64,000 nt of DNA from CAWKGC01 sp963849005 (GTDB lineage: Bacteria; Pseudomonadota; Gammaproteobacteria; Burkholderiales; Usitatibacteraceae), in NCBI GenBank assembly GCA_963849005.1, contig CAWKGC010000023.1, forward strand, positions 124,001-188,000. Direction: 5' to 3'. Shown one piece after another: positions 50,826 to 61,007 of the stretch. Position numbers and translations under genes: made by a program. Position 1 is the first letter of the stretch. Every line of letters starts with the position of its first letter. The notes beneath the pieces were generated by a model that was not told where the DNA came from, did not search any database, and saw only the letters and a list, made by a program, of their open reading frames with translations.

Positions 50826-51736
50826 CGATGCTTGCGGCGGCACGACGCCTGTCCCTTCTCGTTGTCGCAATGGCGCTGGCGGCCTGCGCGTCAAAGGCGC
50901 CCGCGCCGGTGGTCGATCGCACGTCGCCGGTTCCGCCTCGCGCAGCGGTCCCGGCACCGAAGCCGCCGGAGAAGCCGGTCGAAGCCCCCACGCGCACCCA
51001 CACCGTGAAGCGCGGCGAAACGCTGGTCGGCATTGCCCTGCAATACGGCCTCGATTATCGCGAGCTCGCCGCCTGGAACGGTGTTGCGAATCCCAATCTT
51101 CTCGCGGTGGGGCAGGTGCTCCAATTGCAGGCGCCGGCCGGTGCCGCGACCACGCCAGGGGCGCCCGTGGCAACACCGCTTGCCGGCGCGGCGCAGCCGG
51201 TCGAAGCGCGCCCGAACGCCAATACCGACAAGCTGAAGGTCGAGCCGCGCGGCGTGAAGCTTCCCTATTCGGACAAGGCGCTCGCGCAATTGGGCGGCGA
51301 GCCCGACCCCAAGCCGGCCGCTGAGCCGGCTCCTCCCCCGGCCCCGGGCGTGCCCGCGGCCGACGGCGACAAGGTGGACTGGACCTGGCCGGCCAAGGGC
51401 AAGGTCACTGCCACCTTCACCGATGCCGGCAAGGGCATCGACATCACCGGCACCAAGGGCGAAGCGGTGCTCGCGGCCGCCTCGGGGCGTGTCGTTTACA
51501 GCGGCACGGGGCTGCGCGGCTACGGCAAGCTCGTCATCCTCAAGCACAACGAGACGTGGCTCTCGGCCTACGCGCACAACGAGAAATTGCTGGTGAGCGA
51601 AGGCGACGTGGTGAAGAAGGGCCAGAAGATCGCCGAGATGGGCGCAAGCGACACCGATTCGGTGAAGCTGCACTTCGAGATCCGCAAGCTTGGCAGCCCG
51701 GTCGATCCCCTGAAGCTGCTTCCCCCGCAGCCCTGA
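50822..51736 (+). CDS. nlpD: Murein hydrolase activator NlpD-like lipoprotein
   Basis: The 304-residue protein has a lipoprotein signal (LVVAMALAACASKAP), a LysM domain (HTVKRGETLVGIALQYGLDY), a proline/alanine-rich linker and a C-terminal LytM/M23 domain (GKVTATFTDAGKGIDITGTK, GRVVYSGTGLRGYGKLVILK, KLHFEIRKLGSPVDPLK). The zinc-ligand histidines of active LytM enzymes are not evident in the expected GxxxHxGxD form, so it is probably a degenerate activator of amidases, as NlpD is. Unlike many relatives it is not followed by rpoS; the next gene converges on it. Confidence 0.92.
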   Translation: MTMLAAARRLSLLVVAMALAACASKAPAPVVDRTSPVPPRAAVPAPKPPEKPVEAPTRTHTVKRGETLVGIALQYGLDYRELAAWNGVANPNLLAVGQVLQLQAPAGAATTPGAPVATPLAGAAQPVEARPNANTDKLKVEPRGVKLPYSDKALAQLGGEPDPKPAAEPAPPPAPGVPAADGDKVDWTWPAKGKVTATFTDAGKGIDITGTKGEAVLAAASGRVVYSGTGLRGYGKLVILKHNETWLSAYAHNEKLLVSEGDVVKKGQKIAEMGASDTDSVKLHFEIRKLGSPVDPLKLLPPQP

Positions 51737-51742
51737 GCGGCC

Positions 51743-53735
51743 TCAGGCGGGGAATTGCCGGACCTGCCGCGACAATTCGCGCGCGGCGTGCGGGTCGCGG
51801 CCGGGGCCGTAGCGCAAGTCCACGTAGTTATGGGTGATCCGCGCAGCTTGTTCGGCCAGCTGAGGCGAGGAAGTGCGCACGCGGGCCAGGAAATCGAGCG
51901 GGCCCTCGCTGGGGCGCCGGGTGAGGCCGGTGCGGGCGAGCTTGGCGCAGAAGCGCAGCCAGGCCAACTGCGCAGGATCGCGGTGGCGCGGCAGGTCGCG
52001 CAGCACCAGCCATCCCGACACCGCGCCGCCCACCAGGAGCGTGAGGCCGACCAGCCACAGCCCCAGGCTGCGCCAGTCGACGTCGATGCCCAGCCTGGCG
52101 AGGAAGCTCCTCTGGCGCTCCACGTTGTAGCCGAGCACCCATTGCGTCCAGCTGCTGTTCATCATGTCCCAGGCGAAGCGCAGGTTGGAGATCAGGCCGA
52201 ACCTGTCGGCGGCGGCGAGCGTCGAAAATACGCCCATCGGCCCGAGCGCGGCGTTGATGCCGTTGTCCACGCGCAAGGGCGATACCGCGGCGGTCGGATC
52301 GACGCGCAGCCAGCCGAGGCCTTCCAGCCAGACCTCGGTCCAGGCATGCGCATCGGCCTGCCGCACCACCAGTTCGCGGGTAAGCGGGTTGATCTCGCCG
52401 CCCTGGTAGCCGGTCACCACGCGTGCCGGTATTCCCGCCGCGCGCATCAGCAGCGCGAAACTGCCCGCGTAGTGCTCGCAGAAGCCGAGCTTGGTATTGA
52501 ACAGGAACTCGTCGTAGGGATTGTCGCCAAGCAGCGGAGGGTCGAGCGTGTAGGTGAACTGCGTGTTGAAAAGCGAGAAGGCCCGGTTGATCAATTCGCG
52601 CTTGTCCGGCGTTTCGGCGGCCCACTGCCTGCCAAGCGCCTTGGTGCGCGGGTTGGCGTCTCCCTCGATGCGGGTGTAGAGCTCGCGCGCCTGCGCGCTC
52701 AGCGCTTCGCCATAGCGATAGTCGAGCCAGGAAGTCATGTCGTAACGCACGCGCGATTCGAGCGGTCGCCGGGCGCGCAACTGCAGGTCCGCGAGCATGA
52801 GCGTGTCGCGGTCGCGCTCGCTCAGGTCGGGCGATTCCAGCCTTGGCAGCGCGCCCGGCACGTCGAGCGCGAACAACCAGGGCTTGCCGTTGGGCTCGAG
52901 GATCACCGAGTAACGCGAGGGCCGGCTGGCCGAGGCATATTCGGGCCGGCCGAAGGCGGTGAAGTCCGACATGCGCCACGTGCGTCCGTCGAACAGCGGC
53001 ATGACGGGCCCGCGGAAATAGAGCGACTGGTAGGAAGGCATGTCGCCGTCGAAGATGACGCGGAAGGCGGTCTCCTCGCTCTTGATCAGGCTGGAAATGT
53101 TGCCCGGCGTCATCGAGTCCGACAGTCCCGAGCGGCCGGCGCGCCCGTCCTGCGGAATGGCCCACAGCGGTCCCTGGATGCGCGGGAAGAGCACGAAGAA
53201 GATGAGCATCATCGGCAAGCGCCTGCAGCAGCAGCGCGCCGGCCGGATAGAGGCGCTCCTTGAGCGTGGCCTCGGTGCCCACCCGGTTGAAGCCCACCCA
53301 GGTCGCGACGAAGATCCAGACGCACGCCAGCATGTAGAGGCCGAGGGCGATGCTCTGGGAGTAGAGGAAGTTGGTCATCACGAGGAAGAAGCCGAGGAAG
53401 ATCGCGAGCGTCACCTCGCGCTGCGTGCGCATCTCCAGGACCTTCAACGCGACCAGCAGCAGCAGGAAGGTGACGCCGGGGTCGCGTCCCATCAGGCGCC
53501 GGTAGGCTATCCAGGTGGCCGCCGCCACGGCCATGGCGAGCACCGAGATCAGCCATCGGGGCGGCGTGCGCAGTGCCCTCCAGCCGATCACGCCGCGCCA
53601 TGCGAGGATCAGGCCGCAGAAGGCGCCCACCCACAGCGGCTGGCGTTCGAGGTGGGGCGCGATCACGAACGCCATCGCGGCGATCAGCCAGAGGACGTTC
53701 GCGAGCGTGAGGGCGGGGGAGCGCGGCGAGCTCAT
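51743..53735 (-). CDS. TgpA-type membrane transglutaminase (one frame break)
   Basis: The protein begins MSSPRSPALTLANVLWLIAA and carries several N-terminal membrane helices, including VTLAIFLGFFLVMTNFLYSQ and LACVWIFVATWVGFNRVGTE. After a frame change near 53220 the periplasmic transglutaminase core is read: NTKLGFCEHYAGSFALLMRA (catalytic Cys), AGIPARVVTGYQGGEINPLT, ADAHAWTEVWLEGLGWLRVD (His and Asp). A final membrane helix (WLVGLTLLVGGAVSGWLVL) and DUF4129-like tail follow. About 664 codons is normal. The start overlaps the DUF58 stop (ATGA). Together with MoxR and DUF58 it forms the well-known TgpA operon, essential in some pseudomonads; its substrate is unknown. Confidence 0.92.
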
Positions 53736-54695
53736 GTCGCGGGCGCCGTGATGCCGAAAAGCGCGAGCGCCTCGAGCGCGCGGTCGCGATGGGCGTCGCC
53801 TGTGGCCGGCGGGATGCGCACGCCGGGGAGCATGAGCCCGAACCGCTGTCCCCGGCGATCGCTTTCGAGCACCCAGTGGGCGAGCACCGAGAGCTTCGCT
53901 TCGGCGAAGGACGATGCGGCATCGTCCCAGGAGAGCCAGATCTCGTCGGCCGCCATGGCATGGAATTCCTTGCTGAGCAGGCCCTGGCCGCGCGCCAGCG
54001 CCTTCCATGCGATCTGCCGCGGCGGATCGCCGGCGTGGTAGGGGCGCAGCTGGTGGAACTCCTCGTCGCCGTGGACCGACAGCGAGCCTTCGCCCGTTGC
54101 GGTGGACAGGGCCGGCGGGGCGCCTGCGGTCGTGTCGGGCCGCGGATAGACAATGGCGCGCTGGCCGAAATCGAAATACGCCCACGCGTGGAACAGCCCG
54201 ACCGGGTAACGCGTGAAGATTTCCAGCCGGCCGCATTCGAGCAGCCCGCGGCGGCGCGCGGCGGCGGGAATCGCGATCGACGCGGGCGCGCCCGGGTTCA
54301 CGTCGCAGTAGACGGGATCCTCGCCGATGCGGCGCACCGCGACGGCGAAGCGGCTCTGCTCCCGGGGTCTCCAGCGTCACGCCGAAATGCGCGGTTTCGC
54401 CGGCGAACACCGGCTCGACGCGCCCCGGGCGCAGCTTCAGGTAGGAGAGGTTGCGCCACGTGTGCAGCATCGCCACCGAGCCCATCGCGGTGAGCAGGAA
54501 CGTGAGCAGGAAGCCGAGCGCCAGCGCGTAGTTGATCGACGCGAACAGCATCACCAGCAGCACCAGGACGAAAAGGTAGCCCTGTTTCGTGGGCAGGATG
54601 TAGATGCGGCGCTGGACCAGCGTCACCGGCGCCGCTTCCGGCACCTTGATGCGGAAGATCCAGTCGGCTATCGATTGCCTGAAGTTGGCGAACAA
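53732..54695 (-). CDS. DUF58 domain protein (one frame break)
   Basis: The protein starts MFANFRQSIADWIFRIKVPE and has two adjacent membrane helices (YLFVLVLLVMLFASINYALA, LGFLLTFLLTAMGSVAML). After a frame change near 54350, the DUF58 part includes ECGRLEIFTRYPVGLFHAWA, RPYHAGDPPRQIAWKALARG and EIWLSWDDAASSFAEAKLSV. DUF58 proteins act with a MoxR ATPase. About 320 codons. It begins nine bases after the moxR gene and overlaps the next gene start. Confidence 0.9.
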
Positions 54696-54703
54696 CGGCG
54701 CTT

Positions 54704-55644
54704 CTAGGGGATGGCGACGGACTCGAGCAGGTCGCGCGTGACGTCAAGCGTGCCGCGCGCTTCGCCGGAGACATGCAGGCGATGGCCGACCACCGAGGGC
54801 AGCACGGCCTGCACGTCTTCGGGCAGCACCTGCGCGCGTCCCTGCATCATTGCCCAGGACTGCGCGCCGCGCAGCACGGCAAGCCCCGCGCGCGGGCTGA
54901 GCCCCTGCGCGTAGTTCGGCGAATGCCGCGTGTGGCGGATGAGCGCCTGCACGTAATCGAGCAGCGCTTCGGAGACGAACACGCCCGGGACCTCTCGCCT
55001 GCAGCTCGAGCAGCTGCGCGCGTTGCATCGCCGGGACGATCTGCGAGATCAACTCGCGCCGCTCCTGCCCCTTGAGCAATTCGCGCTCGGCCTTGGCGTC
55101 GGGGTAGCCGAGGTGGATGCGCATGAGGAAGCGGTCGAGCTGCGACTCGGGCAGCGGAAAGGTGCCGACCTGGTGCAACGGGTTCTGCGTGGCGATGACG
55201 AAGAAGGGCTCGGGAAGCGCGCGCGTCTCGCCTTCGGCCGTGACCTGGCGCTCTTCCATCGCCTCCAGCAGCGCGCTTTGCGCCTTCGGGCTGGCGCGGT
55301 TGATCTCGTCGGCCAGGATGACCTGCGAAAAGATCGGGCCGGGATGGAAGCGGAAGGTGGAGCTGTCGCGGTCGAAAACCGACACGCCGATCACGTCGGC
55401 CGGCAGGAGGTCGCTGGTGAACTGGATGCGCTGGTAGTCCAGCCCGAGCAGGCGCGCCAGCACGTGCGACAGCGTGGTCTTGCCGACGCCGGGAACATCC
55501 TCGATCAGCAGGTGGCCGCGCGCCAGGATGCAGGCCATCGCCAGCCGGATCTGGCGTTCCTTGCCGAGGATGATGCGCGAGGCTCCGCCGACCACGTCTT
55601 CGACCGGGTTCGGGGATGAGTCGCTGGCGGGCGTCGAGGAGCAT
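54704..55644 (-). CDS. MoxR-family AAA+ ATPase (frame breaks)
   Basis: The ATPase has Walker A in LLIEDVPGVGKTTLSHVLAR, the pore-region strand RIQFTSDLLPADVIGVSVFD, Walker B in FSQVILADEINRASPKAQSA, LLEAMEERQVTAEGETRALP and sensor 1 in FFVIATQNPLHQVGTFPLPE. The C-terminal lid reads LSPRAGLAVLRGAQSWAMMQ and AVLPSVVGHRLHVSGEARG. Frame changes lie near 54995 and close to the start, where the ATG at 55644 (MLLDARQ) and the body are in different frames; the exact start is therefore uncertain. It probably remodels or activates partners encoded by the DUF58/TgpA genes. The operon runs away from the HDAC-like gene. Confidence 0.92.
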
Positions 55645-55745
55645 GGTGATCGTGTCTGGCAGAGGGAAAAAGGACGAATCAAGGATAGCACGCAAGACGC
55701 CGCGGGACCGGGTGGCGCCGCACCGGGTTTGTCATCCTGACCCGC

Positions 55746-56691
55746 ATGCCGGAAAATGGTTCCGTCATGCGCACCGCCCTGCTGACCCATCCCGACTGCC
55801 TCGAGCACGAGATGGGATCGCAACACCCGGAATCCCCGAACCGCCTGCGCGCGATCCTCAACGCCATCGACGCGGCCGGCCTCGTGGGCTCCCTCGACCT
55901 CTACGAGGCGCCCGAGGCCACTGTGGCGCAACTGCTTCGCGTGCATACGAAACAGTACGTCGATTCCGTCTTCGAGGCGGCGCCGGGCCGGGGTTACGCC
56001 GTATCTCGACCCCGACACGTCGATGAACCCCAGGTCGCTCTCGGCCGCGCTGCATGCCGCCGGCGCGGCGGTCGTTGCGACGGACCTGGTGCTTTCGCGC
56101 CGCGCAGCCAACGCGTTTTGCGCAGTGCGGCCGCCGGGCCATCACGCCACGCCGGACCAGGTCGATGGGATTCTGCATTTTCAACAACGTCGCGATCGGC
56201 GCGGCGCACGCCCTTGAAGCGCACGGGCTGGAGCGCGTCGCGATCCTCGACTTCGACGTGCACCACGGCAACGGTACGGAAGACGCCTTCCACGAGGACC
56301 CGCGGGTGCTGATGTGCTCGACCTTCCAGCACCCGTACTACCCGTACTGCGGCGCCGACAGCTCCAACGAGCACATTCTCAACGTGCCTCTGCCCGCGCT
56401 CACCGACAGCCGGGGATTTCGCGCTGCGATCGAAGCGCGTCTGGCTGCCCGCGCTCGACGCCTTCAGGCCGCAGGCGGTGTTCGTCTCGGCGGGATTCGA
56501 CGCGCATCGCGAAGACCCGCTCGCCTACCTCAACCTCGAGGACGAGGACTACGCCTGGGTCACCGAGCGCATTCGCGAGGTCGCCGACGCGCACGCCGGG
56601 GGCGGCATCGTATCGACGCTGGAAGGCGGGTACAACATCAACGCGCTCGGGCCGTTGCGTCGTCGAGCACCTCAAGGTGCTGTCGCGGTAA
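55746..56691 (+). CDS. Histone-deacetylase-family amidohydrolase (several frame breaks)
   Basis: This is a zinc-dependent deacetylase of the HDAC/acetylpolyamine-amidohydrolase group. Conserved blocks are ALLTHPDCLEHEMGSQHPES, FCAVRPPGHHATPDQ, GFCIFNNVAIGAAHALEAHG, the metal site DFDVHHGNGTEDAFHEDPRV, NVPLPALTDSRGFRAAIEAR, VFVSAGFDAHREDPLAYLNL and ILEGGYN-like TLEGGYNINALG. Frame changes occur near 56000, 56165, 56445 and 56660. About 315 codons. The start could also be the ATG at 55767. In bacteria such enzymes act on acetylated polyamines, proteins or small molecules; which one is unknown. Confidence 0.85.
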
Positions 56692-56733
56692 ACGGGGGGC
56701 TTTGAGTACGTCCCCGGCGGGGCCGGCGGGACC

Positions 56734-57813
56734 TCAGGACGCCGGGTTCGCTTTCGAGCCGATCAGCTTTTGCAGGCCGAGCAGGCTCCAGTTCCGGGTG
56801 TCGATGGCCGTGTGGATGATGCCGCGATAGCGCATGGCCATCGCGTAGGCCCAGGGCGAGGCCAGGAAGTTCTCGAACAGTTCGTCGTAGCTGCCCGCGC
56901 TGCAATAGCCGGCATACGCGCAGGCCTGCTGCGCCTCGCGGTCGAAGCTCGGGCAGGACGCCTGGAAGTCGCAGCCGACAAGCGCAAATGCACCGACCAG
57001 CGAGGCCGGTTCCGGGACTTCGCCGTTCGGGCCGATGCGCAATTCGCCGATCAGCCGGTTCTGCGCGAGGAACTGCGCCACCATCAGCATCGCCTCCGCG
57101 TCCTTCGTCTCCAGCAGGTTGATGATGCGCTGGAAGTCGTCCACGGCCACGGCCCGCGAGGTGTCCGCGCCGTCTTTGGAGGGCACGAGGTTCTTGTTCA
57201 GTTCCGCCACCAGCTGCCGGGCCTGGGCACGCGGGTCGCCACCGAGGGAGGCCTGCTGGTAGAGGTCGTCGATGTCCTTCTGTGCGATGCGAACGCCCTG
57301 GAAGCGCAGGCAGCGTTGCGTGTCGTCCGCGGCATCGTAGGCTGCAATGCGCCTGGCGGCATTGGCGTCCGACGCGGGGATGCCGGCCACGAACTGGCGG
57401 CGCTGCTTTTCGCTGGTCGCGGCGAGGTCTTCGTTGATCGAGGTGGCGAAGAGGCACGTCTCGAGCGCCTTGGCGAGGTAATAGCGCTCCTCGCGGTTGA
57501 GGCTCTCCTTGCGGGAGAGCAGGGCATCGGCGAAGGCCTTCAGGTCGCGGGAGGAGCGGAAGTTCTGCGCGACGGGGGAAAGCGGGTTGCGGGGGAGATT
57601 GCCGGACCGTGCCGGAGCCATCGCGGAGGCGGGCCGGATCTCGGCGGGGCCGAGGACGGAAGAAAGCGGGCTGGCGCCGCGGGCGGCGGGGGCGACAACC
57701 TCCTTCGCCTCGGCGGGCTTCGGGGCGGAGCCGACGTACTTTCCGGCGAGCAACGCGCCGTAGGCAATGACCGACAGGATGCCCAGCAGGGCCGTTCGAT
57801 TCATCCGGTTCAT
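56734..57813 (-). CDS. Exported protein of unknown function downstream of the Glt-type transporter
   Basis: The intact 359-residue product has an N-terminal signal or anchor (TALLGILSVIAYGALLAGKY) and a low-complexity Pro/Ala region (residues 30-80). The rest is helical: SRKESLNREERYYLAKALET, ASDANAARRIAAYDAADDTQ, NKNLVPSKDGADTSRAVAVD and a C-terminal part with four cysteines (VGCDFQASCPSFDREAQQAC, AYAGYCSAGSYDELFENFLA). No family recognised. It follows the ABC transporter ATPase by 57 bases on the same strand and may be co-transcribed. A hairpin covers its ribosome site. Confidence 0.8.
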   Translation of the reverse strand: MNRMNRTALLGILSVIAYGALLAGKYVGSAPKPAEAKEVVAPAARGASPLSSVLGPAEIRPASAMAPARSGNLPRNPLSPVAQNFRSSRDLKAFADALLSRKESLNREERYYLAKALETCLFATSINEDLAATSEKQRRQFVAGIPASDANAARRIAAYDAADDTQRCLRFQGVRIAQKDIDDLYQQASLGGDPRAQARQLVAELNKNLVPSKDGADTSRAVAVDDFQRIINLLETKDAEAMLMVAQFLAQNRLIGELRIGPNGEVPEPASLVGAFALVGCDFQASCPSFDREAQQACAYAGYCSAGSYDELFENFLASPWAYAMAMRYRGIIHTAIDTRNWSLLGLQKLIGSKANPAS

Positions 57814-57814
57814 G

Positions 57815-57831
57815 CCCCCGTTTTGCGGGGG
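57815..57831 (-). promoter_or_regulatory. Hairpin sequestering the ribosome site of the 56734-57813 gene
   Basis: On the minus strand CCCCCGC pairs with G-rich CGGGGGC around an AAA loop, and the GGGGG arm, the only ribosome site, ends one base before the ATG. This would block initiation unless unfolded. Confidence 0.4.
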
Positions 57832-57870
57832 TCGCGGGTATGGATACCCCTATTGTGCAATAACTTGGGG

Positions 57871-58606
57871 TCAGTTGTGCAGAATCTTGCTCAGGAACTG
57901 GGTTGCCCTTTCTCCCCGGGGGGTGCCGAAAAACGCGTCCCGGGTGCAATCCTCGACGATCCGGCCCTCGTCCATGAATACCACCCGGCTTGCCACGGTG
58001 CGGGCGAAGCCCATTTCGTGGGTGACGCACATCATCGTCATGCCCTCCCGGGCCAGCCCTACCATCACCTCCAACACCTCGTTGACCATCTCCGGGTCGA
58101 GCGCCGAGGTGGGCTCGTCGAAAAGCATCGCGATCGGGTCCATGGCGAGCGCCCGGGCAATGGCCACCCGCTGCTGCTGGCCGCCAGAGAGCTGCCCCGG
58201 GAATTTCTCCGCCTGGGACCGGAGCCCCACCCGGTCCAGGAGCTTTGCCGCCTTGTCCTCGGCCTCGTCCCGGCCGCGGCCGAGCACCTTTTCCTGCCCG
58301 ATGGTGAGGTTGCGCATGACCGACATGTGCGGGAACAGCTCGAAATTCTGGAACACCATGCCCACGCGCGAGCGCAGCTTCGGCAGGTCGGTCGCCGGAT
58401 CGCCCACCGAAGATGCCTTCGATCACGATTTCCCCCTTCTGGAAGGGCTCCAGCCCGTTCACGCACTTGATCAGGGTCGACTTGCCGGAGCCGGAAGGCC
58501 CGCAGACGACCACGACCTCCCCTTTCTCGACCGCAGTCGTGTTGTCGGCGAGAACCTGGAAGGCGCCGTACCATTTGCTGACGTTCTTGATGTCGATCAT
58601 GGCCAT
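57871..58606 (-). CDS. gltL: Amino acid ABC transporter ATP-binding protein, GltL/GlnQ-like (one frame break)
   Basis: Family blocks are MAMIDIKNVSKWYGAFQVLA, Walker A VVVCGPSGSGKSTLIKCVNG, the Q-loop MVFQNFELFPHMSVMRNLTI, the signature GQLSGGQQQRVAIARALAM, Walker B AMLFDEPTSALDPEMVNEVL and the H-loop MCVTHEMGFARTVASRVVFM. The frame changes once near 58405. About 245 codons, normal. It powers the import of a polar amino acid, probably glutamate/aspartate, and is the last transporter gene of the operon. Confidence 0.94.
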
Positions 58607-58620
58607 GGTGTCGGGTGTCC

Positions 58621-59303
58621 CTAGCGCGGGGTGGCAAGGCGGATTGCAGCCGCTTCACCAGCCACGAGGCGGAAAAGCAGATCAGGAAGAAGACCAGCGC
58701 GACGAAGAGGTACATCTCCACCAGCCGGCCCGAGAGCTGGCCGGCCTTGCCGGCGGCGCCGAGGAAGTCCTTCAGCGCGACAACGTACACGAGCGAAGTG
58801 TCCTGGAACAGGATCACCGCCTGGGTCAGCATGATCGGCACCATGTTGCGGAAGGCCTGGGGCAGCACGACGTAGCCCATCGCCTGCCAGTAGTTCATGC
58901 CCACCGCGTAGGCCGCGGCCGGCTGGCCCCGCGGGATCGACTGGATCCCGGCGCGGATGATCTCAGAGTAGTAGGCCGATTCCACCATGATGAAGGCGAC
59001 GATGGCGGAAACGAAGGGACCCACCGCTTCGCCGGTCCTGCCGGTGAGCTTCTCGACCAGCATCGGCGTGAGGAAGTAGAACCAGAAGATCGCCATGATG
59101 AAGGGGATGGAGCGGATCAGGTTCACGAACGCGGTGGCGGGCACCGACAGCAGGCGGCGGCTCGAAAGCCTTGCCAGCGCGAGGAGGGTGCCGAGAAAGA
59201 TGCCGCCGGCGAGCGCGATGGCGAAGAGCTGCAAGGAAACCTTCATCCCTTCCCACAGGATCGGCAGGTTCTTCCATACGACCGAGAAATCGAGCGCCCC
59301 CAT
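58621..59303 (-). CDS. gltK: Amino acid ABC transporter permease, GltK-like (frame break near the end)
   Basis: The permease has helices at IALAGGIFLGTLLALARLSS, FVNLIRSIPFIMAIFWFYFL and LVEMYLFVALVFFLICFSAS. The EAA-like cytoplasmic loop is AGIQSIPRGQPAAAYAVGMN, YWQAMGYVVLPQAFRNMVPI. After ASWLVKRLQ a frame change near 58645 leads to IRLATPR and TAG at 58621, which is the natural end. The gene starts one base after the preceding permease gene. About 227 codons, normal. Confidence 0.92.
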
Positions 59304-59304
59304 C

Positions 59305-60069
59305 TCAGTGGCCTGCCGCCCGGGAGATGAAGCCCGGCACGGCGACGCGCCTTTCCAGCAGGCGCATCGCGAGGATGACGCTCATCGTGATCACGATGTA
59401 GATCAGCGTGGCGGCGGAGAACGCCTCGAAGGTCTTGAAGGTGTACTCCGAGATCTGGCGGCTTTGCGCGGTGAGCTCGAGCACGCCGATGGTCAGCGCG
59501 GTCGAGGAGTTCTTGAAGATCGTGAGGAACTCCGAGGTCATCGGCGGGATGATCAGGCGGTAGGCCATCGGCAGGAGCACGTAGCGATAGACCTGCGGCA
59601 GGGTGAAGCCCATCGCGAGCCCCGCGTCGGCCTGCCCGCGCGGCATCGACTGGATCCCGGCGCGCACCTGTTCGGCCACGCGCGAGGCGGTGTACAGCCC
59701 CAGGCACAGCACGGCCGCGATGAACTCCCACATGCTGAACTGCGCGAAGGGCAGCTCGACCAGGTTCGGCAGTTCCGTCTTGATCCACGTGCCGAACGAT
59801 TCGGGCACCAGTTCGGGCATGACGAAATACCACAGGAACATCTGCACGAGCAGGGGGATGTTGCGGAACACCTCGACATAGCAAGTGGCCAGCGCGCGCG
59901 GCACCTTCAAGGGCGTGGTGCGCAGGACCCCCAGTGCCGAGCCCAGCGTGAAGGCGATCACCCACGCGGCGACGGAGACCAGCATCGTCCACAGCAGGCC
60001 GGACATCAGCCAGCCGAGGTAGGTCATGCCCCCCGAGGGCGCCTGCTCGAGGAAGACTTTCCAGTCCAG
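59305..60069 (-). CDS. gltJ: Amino acid ABC transporter permease, GltJ-like (start unclear)
   Basis: The region encodes LDWKVFLEQAPSGGMTYLGW, helices at WTMLVSVAAWVIAFTLGSAL and FIAAVLCLGLYTASRVAEQV, the EAA loop AGIQSMPRGQADAGLAMGFT, LPQVYRYVLLPMAYRLIIPP and a C-terminal helix (ATLIYIVITMSVILAMRLLE). It pairs with GltK as a heterodimer. The start is not decided: the same frame continues upstream into the binding-protein gene without a stop; the position given is an in-frame CTG before LDWKVF. Confidence 0.88.
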   Translation of the reverse strand: MDWKVFLEQAPSGGMTYLGWLMSGLLWTMLVSVAAWVIAFTLGSALGVLRTTPLKVPRALATCYVEVFRNIPLLVQMFLWYFVMPELVPESFGTWIKTELPNLVELPFAQFSMWEFIAAVLCLGLYTASRVAEQVRAGIQSMPRGQADAGLAMGFTLPQVYRYVLLPMAYRLIIPPMTSEFLTIFKNSSTALTIGVLELTAQSRQISEYTFKTFEAFSAATLIYIVITMSVILAMRLLERRVAVPGFISRAAGH

Positions 60070-60089
60070 GGACGCTCCGTCGCGCAGGA

Positions 60090-61007
60090 GCAGCGGCGCC
60101 TTGCGGCTGCCCCGCGATATTCTCGGCGTCGCGTTGATGACGATGGCGGCCTTCAGGAGCGGGCTCATCGGCACGCCCATGGTCTCGCCCGAGGGCAGCT
60201 TGTCGAGGAACCACTTGGCGTAGAGCTTGTTGATGTCGCCGCTGGAGAAGAGCCGCGCCATGGCCTTGCGCACCACGACGCCGAAATCGTCGTCGTTCTT
60301 GCGGAACATGATGCCGTACGGGTCGTAGGACAGGTAGTCGCCCACGACCTCGTAGTCCTTGGGGGTCTTGGCCTTGGCGATCAGGCCGTAGAGCAGGATG
60401 TCGTCCATGGCGAAGGCGACCGCGCGGCCGGATTCCACGGTGAGGAACGACTCGCCATGGTCCTTGGCGTTCAGGAACTTGATCCCGAGGTTTTCCTTGT
60501 CGGAAAGCGCCTTGATGGCGCGCTCGTTGGTCGTGCCCTGCGTCACCACGACGGTCTTGCCCTTCAAGTCCTTGTAGGACTTGATCTTCGCGGACTTCTT
60601 CACCAGCAGCTTGGTCCCGGTGATGAAATGCACGGTGGAGAAGGCCACCTGCTTCTGGCGCGTGAGCGTGTTGGTCGTGGAGCCGCACTCGATGTCGATG
60701 GTGCCGTTGGCCAGAAGCGGGATGCGCGTCTGCGGCACCACGGGGTTCAGCTTGACCGGAGCGTGGCGAGCCCCAGGTCCTTCTTGATTTCCTCCACCAC
60801 CGCGGCGCAGATGTCCATCGAATAGCCGATCGCCTGCTGCTTGTCGTCGAGGTAGGAAAAAGGGATCGAGGTCTCGCGGTGCCCGATGGTGATCGAGCCT
60901 GAATCCTTGATCTTCTTCAGCGTGCCGGCGAGTTCCTGGGCGCCGGCCGGGGCCATCAGGAAAACGGCAGCAGTGGCGGCAATGACGAAGGCGGCGCGCT
61001 TGAACAT
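60090..61007 (-). CDS. gltI: Glutamate/aspartate-type periplasmic binding protein (GltI-like)
   Basis: A signal peptide (AAFVIAATAAVFLMAPAGAQ) is followed by the binding-protein fold: LKKIKDSGSITIGHRETSIP, SYLDDKQQAIGYSMDICAAV, QTRIPLLANGTIDIECGSTT, NTLTRQKQVAFSTVHFITGT and SYKDLKGKTVVVTQGTTNER. DIECGSTTNT is the ligand-binding Ser/Thr segment of the GltI group. A frame change lies near 60760. The C-terminal boundary is uncertain: no stop occurs in any frame between YAKWFLDKLPSGETMGVPMS and the first GltJ helix. The 60090 end is approximate. Confidence 0.9.
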
